From Candidatus Cloacimonadota bacterium (GTDB lineage Bacteria; Muiribacteriota; UBA6191), in assembly GCA_023954715.1 (NCBI GenBank), contig JAGSHD010000006.1:62001-126000 (forward strand): a stretch of 64,000 nucleotides of DNA, given 5' to 3'. Shown here one piece after another: positions 55,115-63,975 of this stretch. The notes below the pieces were generated by a model that was given only the letters and a program-made list of their open reading frames with translations, had not been told where the DNA came from and searched no databases. Made by a program: the position numbers and the translations under genes. The stretch's first letter is position 1; every line of letters begins with the position of its first letter.

Positions 55115-55495
55115 TCAAACTCTAAAGATCACTGTTTTAAGATGAGTTACAGTTGGCCCTCGTGCTTTTACTGTTTTAAGCTTGAGGATTTGTTGTTTTT
55201 GGATAAACGAAGAAAACACTAAGCTAGAAGACATAATTATGGGACTAAACTCATAATCAATAACATCTAAACGATAGTCATCAACATTTGAAATAACAGT
55301 ATCTTCACAATCATTGCATGAGAGTAAATTCAAATCATTAGTAGCATGATCAGAGCAATCATCCTGCCCTGAAATCTCCACATGAACTTCACCTGTCTTT
55401 TCAAAACACATCACCAAAAAATCTTTTGGTAAAATTCCTTGAAAAAGAATAGCGCTAATTACGATTAGGCTTATAATATACTTAGTTAATTCCAT
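55115..55495 (-). CDS. small Cys-rich exported protein ahead of the efflux operon
   Basis: A 126-residue protein with an N-terminal hydrophobic helix (about 6-24), which is a signal peptide or anchor. The mature part is acidic and has Cys-Ser-Asp-His, C-N-D-C and a lone Cys, together with His, Asp and Glu, so a metal-binding role is plausible. The C-terminus is basic with T-V-K-A-R-G-P-T. I recognise no family. It is on the same strand as, and 270 bases upstream of, the channel gene, as often seen for small accessory proteins of metal efflux operons. That link is inference. Confidence 0.65.
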   Translation of the reverse strand: MELTKYIISLIVISAILFQGILPKDFLVMCFEKTGEVHVEISGQDDCSDHATNDLNLLSCNDCEDTVISNVDDYRLDVIDYEFSPIIMSSSLVFSSFIQKQQILKLKTVKARGPTVTHLKTVIFRV

Positions 55496-55755
55496 TAACT
55501 TTAAAGATATAGCAAAGGTATTTTTATTGCAACGCTTACGACTATTGTTATTTGGGATTTCATTAAAGTTTGTGATAGGATTTAAAACATATTTTGCTTA
55601 ACTATTTACCTATAGTTTTTCAACTTGTTTATAAAGGCTGATTACATCTAGGTGCACCAATAAACTAGAAACTAAGAAAAGCTTGTATAGTCCTCAACCT
55701 TTATCGAAGAGAATACCTGCATCATTAGAATTTTGTTTTACCTATAGGATCATTT

Positions 55756-56508
55756 ATGAAATTTATTACTATTTTACTACTCTTTTGTATTACTATTCAT
55801 AATCAATCTGCTAACCCAGTTCAGCCTACCTTAGATCAAGCGTTATTGGCTTTACCAAATACTAAATCCATAGCAAACTTCAATCTAACTTTAAATAAAT
55901 TGAAAAATATCAATCCAACTTTTTTTACAAAAAGGCACAAAGCTATTGTTTACATGCATGGCTGTGCTGGCTTGGGATATTATGAAAAGCTAGACATGAG
56001 ACTCTTAGCAGACCAAGGTTATCTAGTCTATGCACCTGATTCATTTGCAAGACCCGATAAAAAAATATCTTGTGATGCTAAAAAAAAGCAAGGTGGCTTA
56101 CATCGTGAGGTCTTAGCATTAAGATTACTAGAGGCAAAGGCTGCCATTGACTTTTTACATACCCAAGCATTCATAGATAAAGATATTGTCTTAGCAGGTT
56201 TTAGTGAAGGCGCAATTACCACCGCCAAGTATCCTCATAATGATATCCATAAAAAACTTATTTTAGGATGGACATGCAATGCAGGTTGGCCTGAGTATAT
56301 CGGTTTAGAAGGCCCATTAGATCTTAAAGTTCAAGCTATATTATCTGACAAAGACCCATGGTTTCAAACTCCATACCTAGCCGGATCATGTAACAAGTTT
56401 ATGTATAATCGCCCCGAGGCAAGATCACTTGTCATTATGCATAACAAACATTATGTCGGTGATCAAGACATCGCCAAAAAAGCAATAGTACAATTTTTGA
56501 AAAACTAA
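55756..56508 (+). CDS. exported dienelactone-hydrolase-like alpha/beta hydrolase
   Basis: The 250-residue protein has a signal peptide (to about N-Q-S-A-N, residue 20). It carries Y-M-H-G-C-A-G-L-G-Y-Y (oxyanion), V-Y-A-P-D-S-F, the nucleophile elbow G-F-S-E-G (Ser150), L-S-D-K-D-P-W (Asp) and H-N-K-H-Y (His). This is the pattern of the DLH family as exported esterases. Substrate unknown. The ATG follows TATAGGATC. It ends three bases before the stop of the convergent glutaminase gene. Confidence 0.85.
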   Translation: MKFITILLLFCITIHNQSANPVQPTLDQALLALPNTKSIANFNLTLNKLKNINPTFFTKRHKAIVYMHGCAGLGYYEKLDMRLLADQGYLVYAPDSFARPDKKISCDAKKKQGGLHREVLALRLLEAKAAIDFLHTQAFIDKDIVLAGFSEGAITTAKYPHNDIHKKLILGWTCNAGWPEYIGLEGPLDLKVQAILSDKDPWFQTPYLAGSCNKFMYNRPEARSLVIMHNKHYVGDQDIAKKAIVQFLKN

Positions 56509-56511
56509 TCA

Positions 56512-57444
56512 TTAAAATATAGACTCGCCAGAGTTTGAGGTAAACATCTCTAGTAATTGTATACTCTTAGTTGAGTTACCTTGTTTATTTAACACAGGAG
56601 AGTAAGAGCAAATACTAAAGTTTTGAGGTAAAATTGCTACAACCCCTCCACCAACACCACTTTTTCCTGGTAGGCCTACTCGATAACTAAAGTCTCCTGC
56701 TTCATCATAAAAGCCACATGTTAACATTAAGGCATTGATACGTTTTGCTTGTGATGCTGTTAAAACTCTATTTTTGGAATGAGGAACTAGTCCATGGTTT
56801 GCCAAAAATCGAAAGGCTAATGCTAGCTCCATGGTATTCATTTCTATGGCACATTGAAAAAAGTAAAAGTCTAGTAATCGATCAACATCATTATTGATAT
56901 TTCCGTAGCTCTTCATGAAATATGCTAGAGCTGCATTTCTCTCTTTATTTTCTTTTTCCGATGTAAAGATTTTTGGGTTATAGCTAAGATTATCGTTATT
57001 TGAAATATCCTGTAAAAAATCCAAGTATCCCTGTTTTGGGTCATCAAATATATCTAAGAGCATATCACTAATGACCAAGGCCCCCGCATTGATAAATGGA
57101 TTTCTAGGGATTCCATTTTCTTTTTCTAGTTGTACTAACGAGTTAAAAGGGTTGCCTGAAGGCTCTCGGTTCACTCTTTTAAATATTTTTTCTCCAAAAT
57201 GGCCTAAGCATAAACTCAATGAAAATACTTTGGTGATACTCTGAATAGAAAACTTCTTTTCAAAGTCCCCATATCCAACACTTTTTCCACTTAAGTCCAC
57301 CAAGGATACACCAAAACACTCTGGGTCCGCTTTTGAAAGCTCAGGTATATAATCAGCAACTTCACCCAAAGGGTTTTTTTGCCCAACTTCTTCAAATGTC
57401 TCCATTAATATCTTTGACAAGTATTCAAACTTTTCTACCATCAT
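56512..57444 (-). CDS. glsA: glutaminase
   Basis: Glutaminase turns glutamine into glutamate and ammonia in the cytosol. The 310-residue protein has the beta-lactamase-like Ser-x-x-Lys site S-I-T-K (Ser69, Lys72). It also has N-P-F-N-S-L, P-R-N-P-F-I-N-A-G-A-L, N-A-A-L-A-Y and G-L-P-G-K-S-G-V-G-G-G, all hallmarks of GlsA. I chose ATG 57444 because AAAGGA precedes it and the length then fits the family (about 308). The longer TTG start at 57510 has no ribosome site. Such enzymes support acid resistance or nitrogen supply. Confidence 0.96.
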   Translation of the reverse strand: MMVEKFEYLSKILMETFEEVGQKNPLGEVADYIPELSKADPECFGVSLVDLSGKSVGYGDFEKKFSIQSITKVFSLSLCLGHFGEKIFKRVNREPSGNPFNSLVQLEKENGIPRNPFINAGALVISDMLLDIFDDPKQGYLDFLQDISNNDNLSYNPKIFTSEKENKERNAALAYFMKSYGNINNDVDRLLDFYFFQCAIEMNTMELALAFRFLANHGLVPHSKNRVLTASQAKRINALMLTCGFYDEAGDFSYRVGLPGKSGVGGGVVAILPQNFSICSYSPVLNKQGNSTKSIQLLEMFTSNSGESIF

Positions 57445-57643
57445 ATTGACTTTCCTTTTTATATCCTTCGGAAAATATACTAAATCCAACTCATGATAAA
57501 GATCTTTCAATTCAAGTACGTTTAACCATTTTATACATAGCTAAGGGGATAATTTTTTTAAGTCTTCTTCACCTGTATTGACATACTCTTCCCTTAACAC
57601 TACTATCAAAGAAGCGTTTCATCAGATTTTATTTAGGACTATT

Positions 57644-58144
57644 ATGAAAAAAATACTATTTATCTTATTAGCATGTTTAACTTCCAACTCTATGGCTAAC
57701 GTAAAATATATTCCAATAACCATAAAAGCTGGCTTATGGGAGTATGAAAATCCTGCTAACAAGATTTTAGAAGAGACTATGTCTAAGGTACCAAAGCAAT
57801 TTAGAAGCTTGATTAAAGGACAAATTAAACAACAAAAACCGATCCGTGCTTGCATATCTTCTAAGGATATTAAAAACCCAAACCATTACATTCATAAAAT
57901 AAGAGCAAAACATTGCTCAGTCGATATTTATAAAAGTACAGATACCTTGCTTGATGGCAATCTCACTTGTGATAAATCCAATCAAAAAACATCTATAGAC
58001 TTCACCTTAGATGTGATTAATGACAAAGAAGTTATCATTGGATCAAACATAGATACTTCTGACTTTTCTGATGGTGGGCCTACAAACATAAGCTCTAAAG
58101 CTATCTGGAAATCAGATAGCTGTCCTGCTTCTATGAAAAAGTAA
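57644..58144 (+). CDS. exported DUF3617 protein
   Basis: A 166-residue protein with signal peptide (to about S-M-A, residue 18). The mature part starts with K-A-G-L-W-E-Y, the DUF3617 opening (P-G-L-W-E). It has three conserved-type cysteines in A-C-I, H-C-S and L-T-C, plus a final Cys in D-S-C-P. Members are small periplasmic beta-rich proteins of unknown role. ATG 57644 is taken since TTTAGGA precedes it. It probably stands alone, followed by 170 AT-rich bases. Confidence 0.75.
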   Translation: MKKILFILLACLTSNSMANVKYIPITIKAGLWEYENPANKILEETMSKVPKQFRSLIKGQIKQQKPIRACISSKDIKNPNHYIHKIRAKHCSVDIYKSTDTLLDGNLTCDKSNQKTSIDFTLDVINDKEVIIGSNIDTSDFSDGGPTNISSKAIWKSDSCPASMKK

Positions 58145-58267
58145 TTTCTTTTGTTCGGATTTATAGGGTATCAACCTTGAAATAAGTAATACCCTATAGC
58201 TCACGAGCCAAACAATACTTATTTCATAAATTTAAAATTATTTTATTTTTTTTTCACTATACATCAA

Positions 58268-58298
58268 AAAACCTCTCCAAAAATTTTGAAGAGGTTTT
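58268..58298 (-). terminator. intrinsic terminator of the catalase-fold gene
   Basis: AAAACCTCT and AGAGGTTTT form the base of a long stem, extended past one mismatch by CAAAA/TTTTG. Read on the minus strand it ends in a T run. It lies 20 bases after the stop codon of the catalase-fold gene. Confidence 0.85.
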
Positions 58299-58319
58299 AT
58301 TAATTATACTTAATTAAGT

Positions 58320-59255
58320 TTATTTTCTTATGTTTGGATGATGATGAAAATGCAACTCTTGATCACATGTTTCACTCATAAATGGTGAATCTAAAGTCAA
58401 TGTACCGACTTTGTCTTCTCTTGTTGATGTTTCAAGCTCTTGAACATAAATATCAAACTTCATTTGTTGTGCTTTATAGCTCATGATTTCGGCTCGAAAG
58501 TCTGCTCCACCTTGATCTTTATGACCAAAGTCTTGAGCTCTTACTTTTACTCTATATGGAGTCTTAGCATTTTTAATGACTTCATTTTGTTGATTGACTT
58601 CTGCTAGAGGATATAAAGGTCTTACATTTACAGGAGAATCAAACTTTTTAAATAAATTATTCAATAGTCCCAATGCAAACCCTTTAGGCTCAGGAATAAT
58701 ATTACTAAAGTATACATCAGTATCTGGCTTTGAAAAGAAACCTCTTCGGTCATCCCCTTCTAGTCCATTTTGACTCATTAAAAACAAGTTTGCTGTACTT
58801 ACTTTTTGTTTTTTATGCTGACTAGGAAACAATTTTACTGCGATCCCAAATAATCGAGTCTTTCCTTCTTTCCATTCACTATTATCTTGTCCACCAGAAA
58901 TACGAACGATAGCCGGAACATCAGTACCTTTTTCAAATAAACCAGTTAATCCTGTAGTCTCTTGGATTTGCCAAGATGCTTCAGCACAAACACCACGACT
59001 ATGTAATAGCTTATTTTCTGCAGGTTTAAAATCTTGATTATCTTGGATTGTTCCTTTAAGTCTGTTTCTAAGTGCTTTACCAAAACCAGTTAAGCCTCCA
59101 ACCAATTGAGGGATAGAAAATCCCTTTCTAGGTACAAACTCTGTAGTAGTATTAAATTTTACTTTCTTTTGTACTTGCTCATACGACATTGGAGCTGCTT
59201 CAAGGGAACCAACCATTACTAAAGCGCTTACTGCTAAACCTAATTTCAAATTCAT
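58320..59255 (-). CDS. exported catalase-fold protein without the proximal tyrosine motif
   Basis: A 311-residue protein with signal peptide (to about L-E-A-A, residue 21). It shows catalase-superfamily features: H-S-R-G (His85 as candidate distal His), I-V-R-I-S-G-G, R-L-F-G-I-A-V-K-L-F and N-L-F-L-M-S-Q-N (possible distal Asn). The C-terminus ends shortly after C-D-Q-E-L-H-F-H-H-H and lacks the R-x-F-x-Y haem-ligand helix and the L-S-F-x-P-W region of true catalases. It may therefore not bind haem in the normal way, or it belongs to a small catalase-related family. It has its own terminator. Confidence 0.75.
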   Translation of the reverse strand: MNLKLGLAVSALVMVGSLEAAPMSYEQVQKKVKFNTTTEFVPRKGFSIPQLVGGLTGFGKALRNRLKGTIQDNQDFKPAENKLLHSRGVCAEASWQIQETTGLTGLFEKGTDVPAIVRISGGQDNSEWKEGKTRLFGIAVKLFPSQHKKQKVSTANLFLMSQNGLEGDDRRGFFSKPDTDVYFSNIIPEPKGFALGLLNNLFKKFDSPVNVRPLYPLAEVNQQNEVIKNAKTPYRVKVRAQDFGHKDQGGADFRAEIMSYKAQQMKFDIYVQELETSTREDKVGTLTLDSPFMSETCDQELHFHHHPNIRK

Positions 59256-59319
59256 AATTTTCTCTTTTATTTTATAAAATACATTTCATTTATTAATTTC
59301 TAACACGACTACGCATAAG

Positions 59320-59334
59320 TTGTACAGATGTTCC
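59320..59334 (+). repeat. 15-base repeat copy 1, candidate binding site
   Basis: TTGTACAGATGTTCC lies 65 bases upstream of the catalase-fold start codon, in the 380-base gap 59256-59635. A copy differing by one base lies 204 bases further on. The core TGTACA is symmetric. Flanking AAGTTG/CAACTT can also form a hairpin followed by Ts. A 98-residue minus-strand ORF over this gap is judged spurious. Confidence 0.5.
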
Positions 59335-59523
59335 AACTTTTTTGATTAAATTTTAAGTTTTTGGTATTAACTCCCACTTAATTATGATTGGTACTGCCTT
59401 CAAACGTAATCTATTTATGATTAACAATCTTAATCTATTGATCCTAAAAAAACAATCACAAAAGCTCAATACCCCTTTATTTAGTTGTAAAGCGCATAGA
59501 AATAGATACAAGATATGTGAAGT

Positions 59524-59538
59524 TTGTACAAATGTTCC
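59524..59538 (+). repeat. 15-base repeat copy 2, candidate binding site
   Basis: TTGTACAAATGTTCC lies about 97 bases upstream of the kinase start codon and repeats copy 1 with one change, in the same orientation. Its extended core TTTGTACAAA is a 10-base palindrome. Together the copies flank the divergent promoters. Confidence 0.5.
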
Positions 59539-59635
59539 TAAATAGTAAATGCCAAGTTCAAATTTTACACTATTACTCTTTGACGAATGTAAAAAATAAT
59601 ATACAATGAGGTCCATTCTAAATACGGAGATCAAT

Positions 59636-60607
59636 ATGCACAAAGACATACCAAACTCAGTCTGGGACCACTTCTTTGATAATTTAACGGTAGAGAGTTG
59701 TGACTCAATTTACACTTACGCACCTGTTTTTAAAATCAAAACAACTCAAAATACATATGTTTTAAAGCAAACAAGAAGTCCACTAACTGATGCCAATAAA
59801 ATCACTTCTTGGTGTGAAAGCATGCAAAAAATAGGATTAAGTATCGTGACTCCAGTCGCTTTATCGTCTTCTAATCCTATGTTGCATGAAGAAGAAGTGT
59901 GGATAGTTTATCCTTTTTATGATGGCGTTCAATATATAGCATGCAATGAACAAATCGCTCAGGCGGGTGATTATCTTGGCCGTATGCACCAAGCTAATGA
60001 CTCTAGCATTACACTGCCACAGTTTGAGTTTCCAGATGAAGTGAGTTTTGAATCTTTCACTCAAGATTACAATCAGCTACTTTCAAATGCAAAAGCAAAC
60101 TCATATTCTATCTCTGAAAAGCTTCATCTACATTTGCAAAATCAATTTACCAAGTTTGAAGGACTAGTTGATAAACTAAGTACTTTAGTGCAGGATCAAA
60201 ATATTGTTTGGACCAATGCAACTTGGGATTATAAAGCAAACAATCTAATATTTAGAAAACAAAATGACCCCTGTTTGATAGATCCCGATAACGGTGGATA
60301 CTTACCTAGAGTTTTTGACCTCGCATTAGCAGTACTATTGTTTCACAACGAGCTACCCTCTGCTCCCCATAGGCTCTTTAATCACGATCAATGGAGCGTG
60401 TTTATCACTTCGTACAAAAAGCATGTTACTTTGAGTGATCAAGAAATTTCTCTTTGGCCAGATGCTATAAACTTTATGGCTCTTGATGAAGCAATATGGT
60501 TACTTGGTGATGACCAAGATGGCTGGAAAGATAATCATCAAGGACAATTTTTATATAATCTAGCCAATAGTTTTACTGAATTAACAAATAGGTTTACTAT
60601 CGATTAG
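59636..60607 (+). CDS. APH-type phosphotransferase (SrkA/YihE-like kinase)
   Basis: The 323-residue kinase-like protein has the ATP-site beta strands (T-Y-V-L-K-Q, with the Lys) and G-D-Y-L-G-R-M-H before the catalytic loop. In that loop the common H-G-D is replaced by T-W-D (Asp198), followed by Asn202-Asn203, and then I-D-P-D (Asp216/218). The catalytic Asp, the Asn and the Mg-binding Asp are kept, so activity is likely. The family includes SrkA, aminoglycoside and sugar kinases; the target cannot be told. ATG 59636 is favoured because GGAG lies 8 bases before it, rather than ATG 59606. Confidence 0.78.
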   Translation: MHKDIPNSVWDHFFDNLTVESCDSIYTYAPVFKIKTTQNTYVLKQTRSPLTDANKITSWCESMQKIGLSIVTPVALSSSNPMLHEEEVWIVYPFYDGVQYIACNEQIAQAGDYLGRMHQANDSSITLPQFEFPDEVSFESFTQDYNQLLSNAKANSYSISEKLHLHLQNQFTKFEGLVDKLSTLVQDQNIVWTNATWDYKANNLIFRKQNDPCLIDPDNGGYLPRVFDLALAVLLFHNELPSAPHRLFNHDQWSVFITSYKKHVTLSDQEISLWPDAINFMALDEAIWLLGDDQDGWKDNHQGQFLYNLANSFTELTNRFTID

Positions 60608-60704
60608 GTCAATCTTATTTGAATCTTATTTTGGTAGACGATTCGCTAGTCTTGAAACAGAACATCCAACACTTTTAAAAGTCATTACAAATCAATAGTT
60701 AATA

Positions 60705-61943
60705 CTACACACGCTTCTTCACAGGAGGACTTGTTACTAGTTTCCAGATCGACGAAACAATAGCCTTCCAAGGAGAAAGCTTTAACTTCACCTTTTGACC
60801 TTTACCTATTCTCCACATCTGCGTCTCATACCATGTTATTGCAAGCATCGTCATGGAATCTAATTTTTTATATCCCGTTGTAGGCTCTTTCCAGTCAAGT
60901 ACAAACTTAGAGTCTGCAAAAGCGGCCAAAGGAAAGTCAGGCTTTAAAATCAATGGCCGGGCTAACCCTACAAAATCAGTCGCCCCAGAATTTATTGCAT
61001 TCATCATTCCTTCAGAACTTCTAAAACCACCAGTCACTGCCAATGGAACCGTAGTTACCTTTCTTAATGACTCGGCATAAGTTAAAAAATAAGCTTCTCT
61101 TTTTCTAGTTGACTCTTTAATTTGCTGATCTTTCCCATTCACCATTATTGGGTTTTCATAACTTCCACCTGAAATTTCTATGTGATCTATACCAGCTTTA
61201 ACCAAAGCGCAAACAACTTGCATAGACTCTTCTTCAGTGAACCCACCTTTTTGAAAATCAGCAGAATTTAATTTGATAGCTACGGGAAACTTTGTGCCCA
61301 CTTCATGTCGAATCGCATCATACACATCTAACACGAACTTCATTCTATTTTCTAAAGTTCCACCGTAACTATCTAATCGTTGATTATGTCGAGGAGACAA
61401 AAACTGATTAACTAAATAACCATGAGCACCATGTATTTGAACTCCGGTAAAGCCAACTTCTTTTGCCAAACGAGACGCAGTAGCAAAACGCCCAACAATT
61501 TGCTTAATTTCTGGTTCTGAAAGCTCTTTTGGCATATTAAATGATTTAGATATAGCTCCTTCTAGAGGAATAGCAGAAGGAGCTACTGGAGTCTTACTCA
61601 ATACATTTGGGCTCTGCTTCCCAGGGTGATTTAACTGAGCCCACAGGTGATTTCCTTTTACGGTACCTGCCTTAGTCCAGTTAACAAATTGAGAAAGATC
61701 ACTCTCTTCATCCAATACAACATTAAATGGTTCTCCAAGAGCACTACGATCAACCATAATATTGCCTGTAACTAACAGTCCTGCACCACCGCGAGACCAT
61801 GCTTCATAGAGTGTAGTAAGATCAGGCTTAGGATTTCTACTTCGATCACCAAGCTGCTCACTCGTCGCTGATTTCATTATTCTATTTGGTAAAACAACTC
61901 CGCTATTAAGTTTAAACTCGTCACTTAATTTAATATCTGTCAT
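60705..61943 (-). CDS. NADH:flavin oxidoreductase (old yellow enzyme family)
   Basis: The 412-residue TIM-barrel flavoprotein has L-P-N-R-I-M-K-S-A-T-S-E at the start, Q-L-N-H-P-G-K-Q and V-Q-I-H-G-A-H-G-Y-L-V-N-Q-F-L-S-P. It continues with N-Q-R-L-D-S-Y-G-G and G-A-T-D-F-V-G-L-A-R-P, as in OYE/2,4-dienoyl-CoA-reductase-like flavin reductases. The C-terminal 60 residues are an extension without the iron-sulfur domain of the larger relatives. Likely cytosolic ene-reductase; substrate unknown. Confidence 0.93.
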   Translation of the reverse strand: MTDIKLSDEFKLNSGVVLPNRIMKSATSEQLGDRSRNPKPDLTTLYEAWSRGGAGLLVTGNIMVDRSALGEPFNVVLDEESDLSQFVNWTKAGTVKGNHLWAQLNHPGKQSPNVLSKTPVAPSAIPLEGAISKSFNMPKELSEPEIKQIVGRFATASRLAKEVGFTGVQIHGAHGYLVNQFLSPRHNQRLDSYGGTLENRMKFVLDVYDAIRHEVGTKFPVAIKLNSADFQKGGFTEEESMQVVCALVKAGIDHIEISGGSYENPIMVNGKDQQIKESTRKREAYFLTYAESLRKVTTVPLAVTGGFRSSEGMMNAINSGATDFVGLARPLILKPDFPLAAFADSKFVLDWKEPTTGYKKLDSMTMLAITWYETQMWRIGKGQKVKLKLSPWKAIVSSIWKLVTSPPVKKRV

Positions 61944-62107
61944 ATATTATGTTCCCATGACTCTATTTTAGTTTTATTATGTTTAGATACTCTATGCTTG
62001 TTTGATAGAGCACCCAATACACATTATTATTAATTTAAAATATCCATTTTTTAGCATAGTGTTTGTATGTGTAATTTTACATACACATACACGGTATCAG
62101 CTATATT

Positions 62108-62890
62108 TTAATCACTAAACGCATCTACCACTGAGCCCAGTACTGATCCTTCGCCAGTACTTTTCCCGCCGATATTAGAGGAGCCTATAATTCTATCTGC
62201 TATTCTTGAAAAAGGTAAACTCTGAATCCAAACTTTACCGTGTCCAGTTAAAGTAGCTAAAAACATACCTTCACCACCTAAAAACATAGTCTTTAAGCCA
62301 CCTGATCTTGTAATATCGTAGTCAATTCCATCGGTAAAAGCCACTAAACATCCCGTGTCAACTCGTAAGGTTTCACCATGCAGCTCTTTTTCTACTATGG
62401 TTCCACCGGCATGTATAAATGCCATACCATCACCGACTAATTTTTGTAAAATAAATCCTTCTCCACCAAAAAAACCGGCTCCTAATTTTTTATTAAAAGC
62501 TATACTTACCTCTGTGCCTAAAGCTGCTGCTAAAAAACTATCTTTTTGACAAGTTAGATTTCCTCCTAATTGAGATAGATCTAAAGGTAAAATTTTACCA
62601 GGGAAAGGTCCTGAAAATGCTACTCGTTTTTTACCATGACCTTGATTTGTAAAATGAGTTAAAAATATAGACTCTCCAGAGATTAATCTTTTACCCGCAT
62701 CAAACATTTTACCAAAAATACTGCTCTCAGCTTTTGACCCATCGCCCATTTTTGCTTCAAAGCTGATGCCTTCTTCTAAATAGGTCATCACCCCTGCTTC
62801 TGCAACAACAGCTTCTCCGGGGTCTAGTTCAACCTCTACTAATTGTAAATCATCTCCGTGGATTTCATAGTCTACTTCATGGCATTTCAT
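62108..62890 (-). CDS. TIGR00266/AIM24-family protein
   Basis: The 260-residue beta-rich protein has [20 protein letters not shown] near the start. It also has [17 protein letters not shown] and [10 protein letters not shown], which are characteristic of TIGR00266 (DUF124). Homologues form trimers, and AIM24 acts in mitochondria; the bacterial role is unknown. ATG 62890 is chosen because GGGAG precedes it, and upstream codons add a non-conserved stretch. It is followed at a short distance by the oxidoreductase gene on the same strand but across a promoter-sized gap. Confidence 0.9.
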   Translation of the reverse strand: MKCHEVDYEIHGDDLQLVEVELDPGEAVVAEAGVMTYLEEGISFEAKMGDGSKAESSIFGKMFDAGKRLISGESIFLTHFTNQGHGKKRVAFSGPFPGKILPLDLSQLGGNLTCQKDSFLAAALGTEVSIAFNKKLGAGFFGGEGFILQKLVGDGMAFIHAGGTIVEKELHGETLRVDTGCLVAFTDGIDYDITRSGGLKTMFLGGEGMFLATLTGHGKVWIQSLPFSRIADRIIGSSNIGGKSTGEGSVLGSVVDAFSD

Positions 62891-62989
62891 ACATACTCCC
62901 ATAATAAATAAATTTTTAGGATATTGTACTTGGAAGCTTAACAATCTTCAAGAGAGCAAGCCCTCAAAAACTGAGTTAAATTTTTATAA

Positions 62990-63631
62990 TTAAATCCCTG
63001 AAGATATAGTAGATATAAGTACTTTTAGGTGGCTAGAAATGACCTGTTCAACGATCTGTTGATCTGACTCTGAAATAGAACCCGAACAATCTCCTTTAAA
63101 AACAAAGGGATAGTCTCTAATAAATATTGTTGCCAAGCCTACTAAAGAATATACTTGTAAAAATAGTTCTCGATCCGATCTTTGGCGTTGTGAGATGAAG
63201 TTTAGCAACTTACTTAAAGTTGAATAAACTGGCTCTAGATAATCACTAGTAACATTGTTGACTATAGCATCGTATTCAATCAAACTACGATCTAAGAGTT
63301 TTGTATAATCCCGAAAGGTTTTATCAGTAAGAGCTTTAATTGTATACTGTACAATAGATTGAAGTAAAATCTCTTCTGCTTGCTGCTTGTCTGTAACCTC
63401 TTTAGCAGGCTCAAGTAAACGTACCTCTATAAAATCCATAAGCGTAGACATAGATTTGTCTACGCAGGAAGTATACAGTTTTTCTTTGGTATCAAAATAG
63501 TAGGTAATCAAAGAAAGATTCATATCCAAACGAGATGCAATCAATCTCATGGTAGCATTGCTATATCCTAGCTCTACAAAAACAGGAATAACATCTGCTA
63601 TAATTTGATCTTTCTTTGAAGCCTTTTTCAT
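62990..63631 (-). CDS. TetR/AcrR-family transcriptional regulator
   Basis: A 213-residue regulator. The N-terminal HTH has I-A-D-V-I-P-V-F-V-E-L-G-Y-S-N-A-T-M-R-L and the recognition helix ending I-T-Y-Y-F-D-T-K-E-K-L-Y. The C-terminal all-helical ligand domain shows no recognisable pattern. It lies 20 bases after the dehydratase gene on the same strand. It could regulate that gene, the AIM24-type gene or the oxidoreductase gene; none of these links is proven. Confidence 0.9.
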   Translation of the reverse strand: MKKASKKDQIIADVIPVFVELGYSNATMRLIASRLDMNLSLITYYFDTKEKLYTSCVDKSMSTLMDFIEVRLLEPAKEVTDKQQAEEILLQSIVQYTIKALTDKTFRDYTKLLDRSLIEYDAIVNNVTSDYLEPVYSTLSKLLNFISQRQRSDRELFLQVYSLVGLATIFIRDYPFVFKGDCSGSISESDQQIVEQVISSHLKVLISTISSGI

Positions 63632-63651
63632 TTTAACAAAAGCTACAAAGC

Positions 63652-63975
63652 TTAAATGGTATAAGCATCAAGATTTGCTCTATTTTTAACAGCAATCTCA
63701 ATTTTTTGCATTAAATTTATGTCCCTTGAACTAACTCCACCTAAATCATGAGTATTTAACTCAATCTCTAGTCGGTTATAGACATTTTTCCAATCTGGAT
63801 GATGATTAAATTTTTCTGCATACATAGCTATTTGAGACATAACTGACCAACAAGTAATAAAGTCAATAAACTCAAACTTCTTACGAATACAGCTTTTTTC
63901 TTCTACGTATTCCCAACCAGTATATTCAGATAGGGCTTTTATTATTTGATCTTTCTCTAATAATTGATCACTCAT
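63652..63975 (-). CDS. phhB: 4a-hydroxytetrahydrobiopterin dehydratase (pterin carbinolamine dehydratase)
   Basis: The 107-residue protein has the PCD signature: W-x-Y in the first strand, A-E-K-F-N-H-H-P-D-W (His58, His59), Y-N-R-L-E-I-E-L and T-H-D-L-G-G-V-S-x-x-D (His76, Asp85). Such enzymes regenerate pterin cofactor for aromatic amino-acid hydroxylases, and some act as transcription cofactors. No hydroxylase lies in this window. The ATG has GGAGAAAAG upstream. It is the first visible gene of a unit with the TetR gene. Confidence 0.92.
   Translation of the reverse strand: MSDQLLEKDQIIKALSEYTGWEYVEEKSCIRKKFEFIDFITCWSVMSQIAMYAEKFNHHPDWKNVYNRLEIELNTHDLGGVSSRDINLMQKIEIAVKNRANLDAYTI

Noticed and set aside
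54939..55145. 68-residue plus-strand ORF opposite the efflux leader
   Set aside because: Overlaps the end of the Cys-rich gene, has no ribosome site, and is interrupted in character by the two hairpins.
58320..59255. Ordinary catalase (katA/katE)
   Set aside because: Too short, exported and without the proximal Tyr helix, so it is called only catalase-fold.
59353..59649. 98-residue minus-strand ORF upstream of the kinase gene
   Set aside because: It overlaps the kinase start region, has a biased low-complexity composition and lacks a ribosome site; the gap instead holds repeated candidate binding sites.
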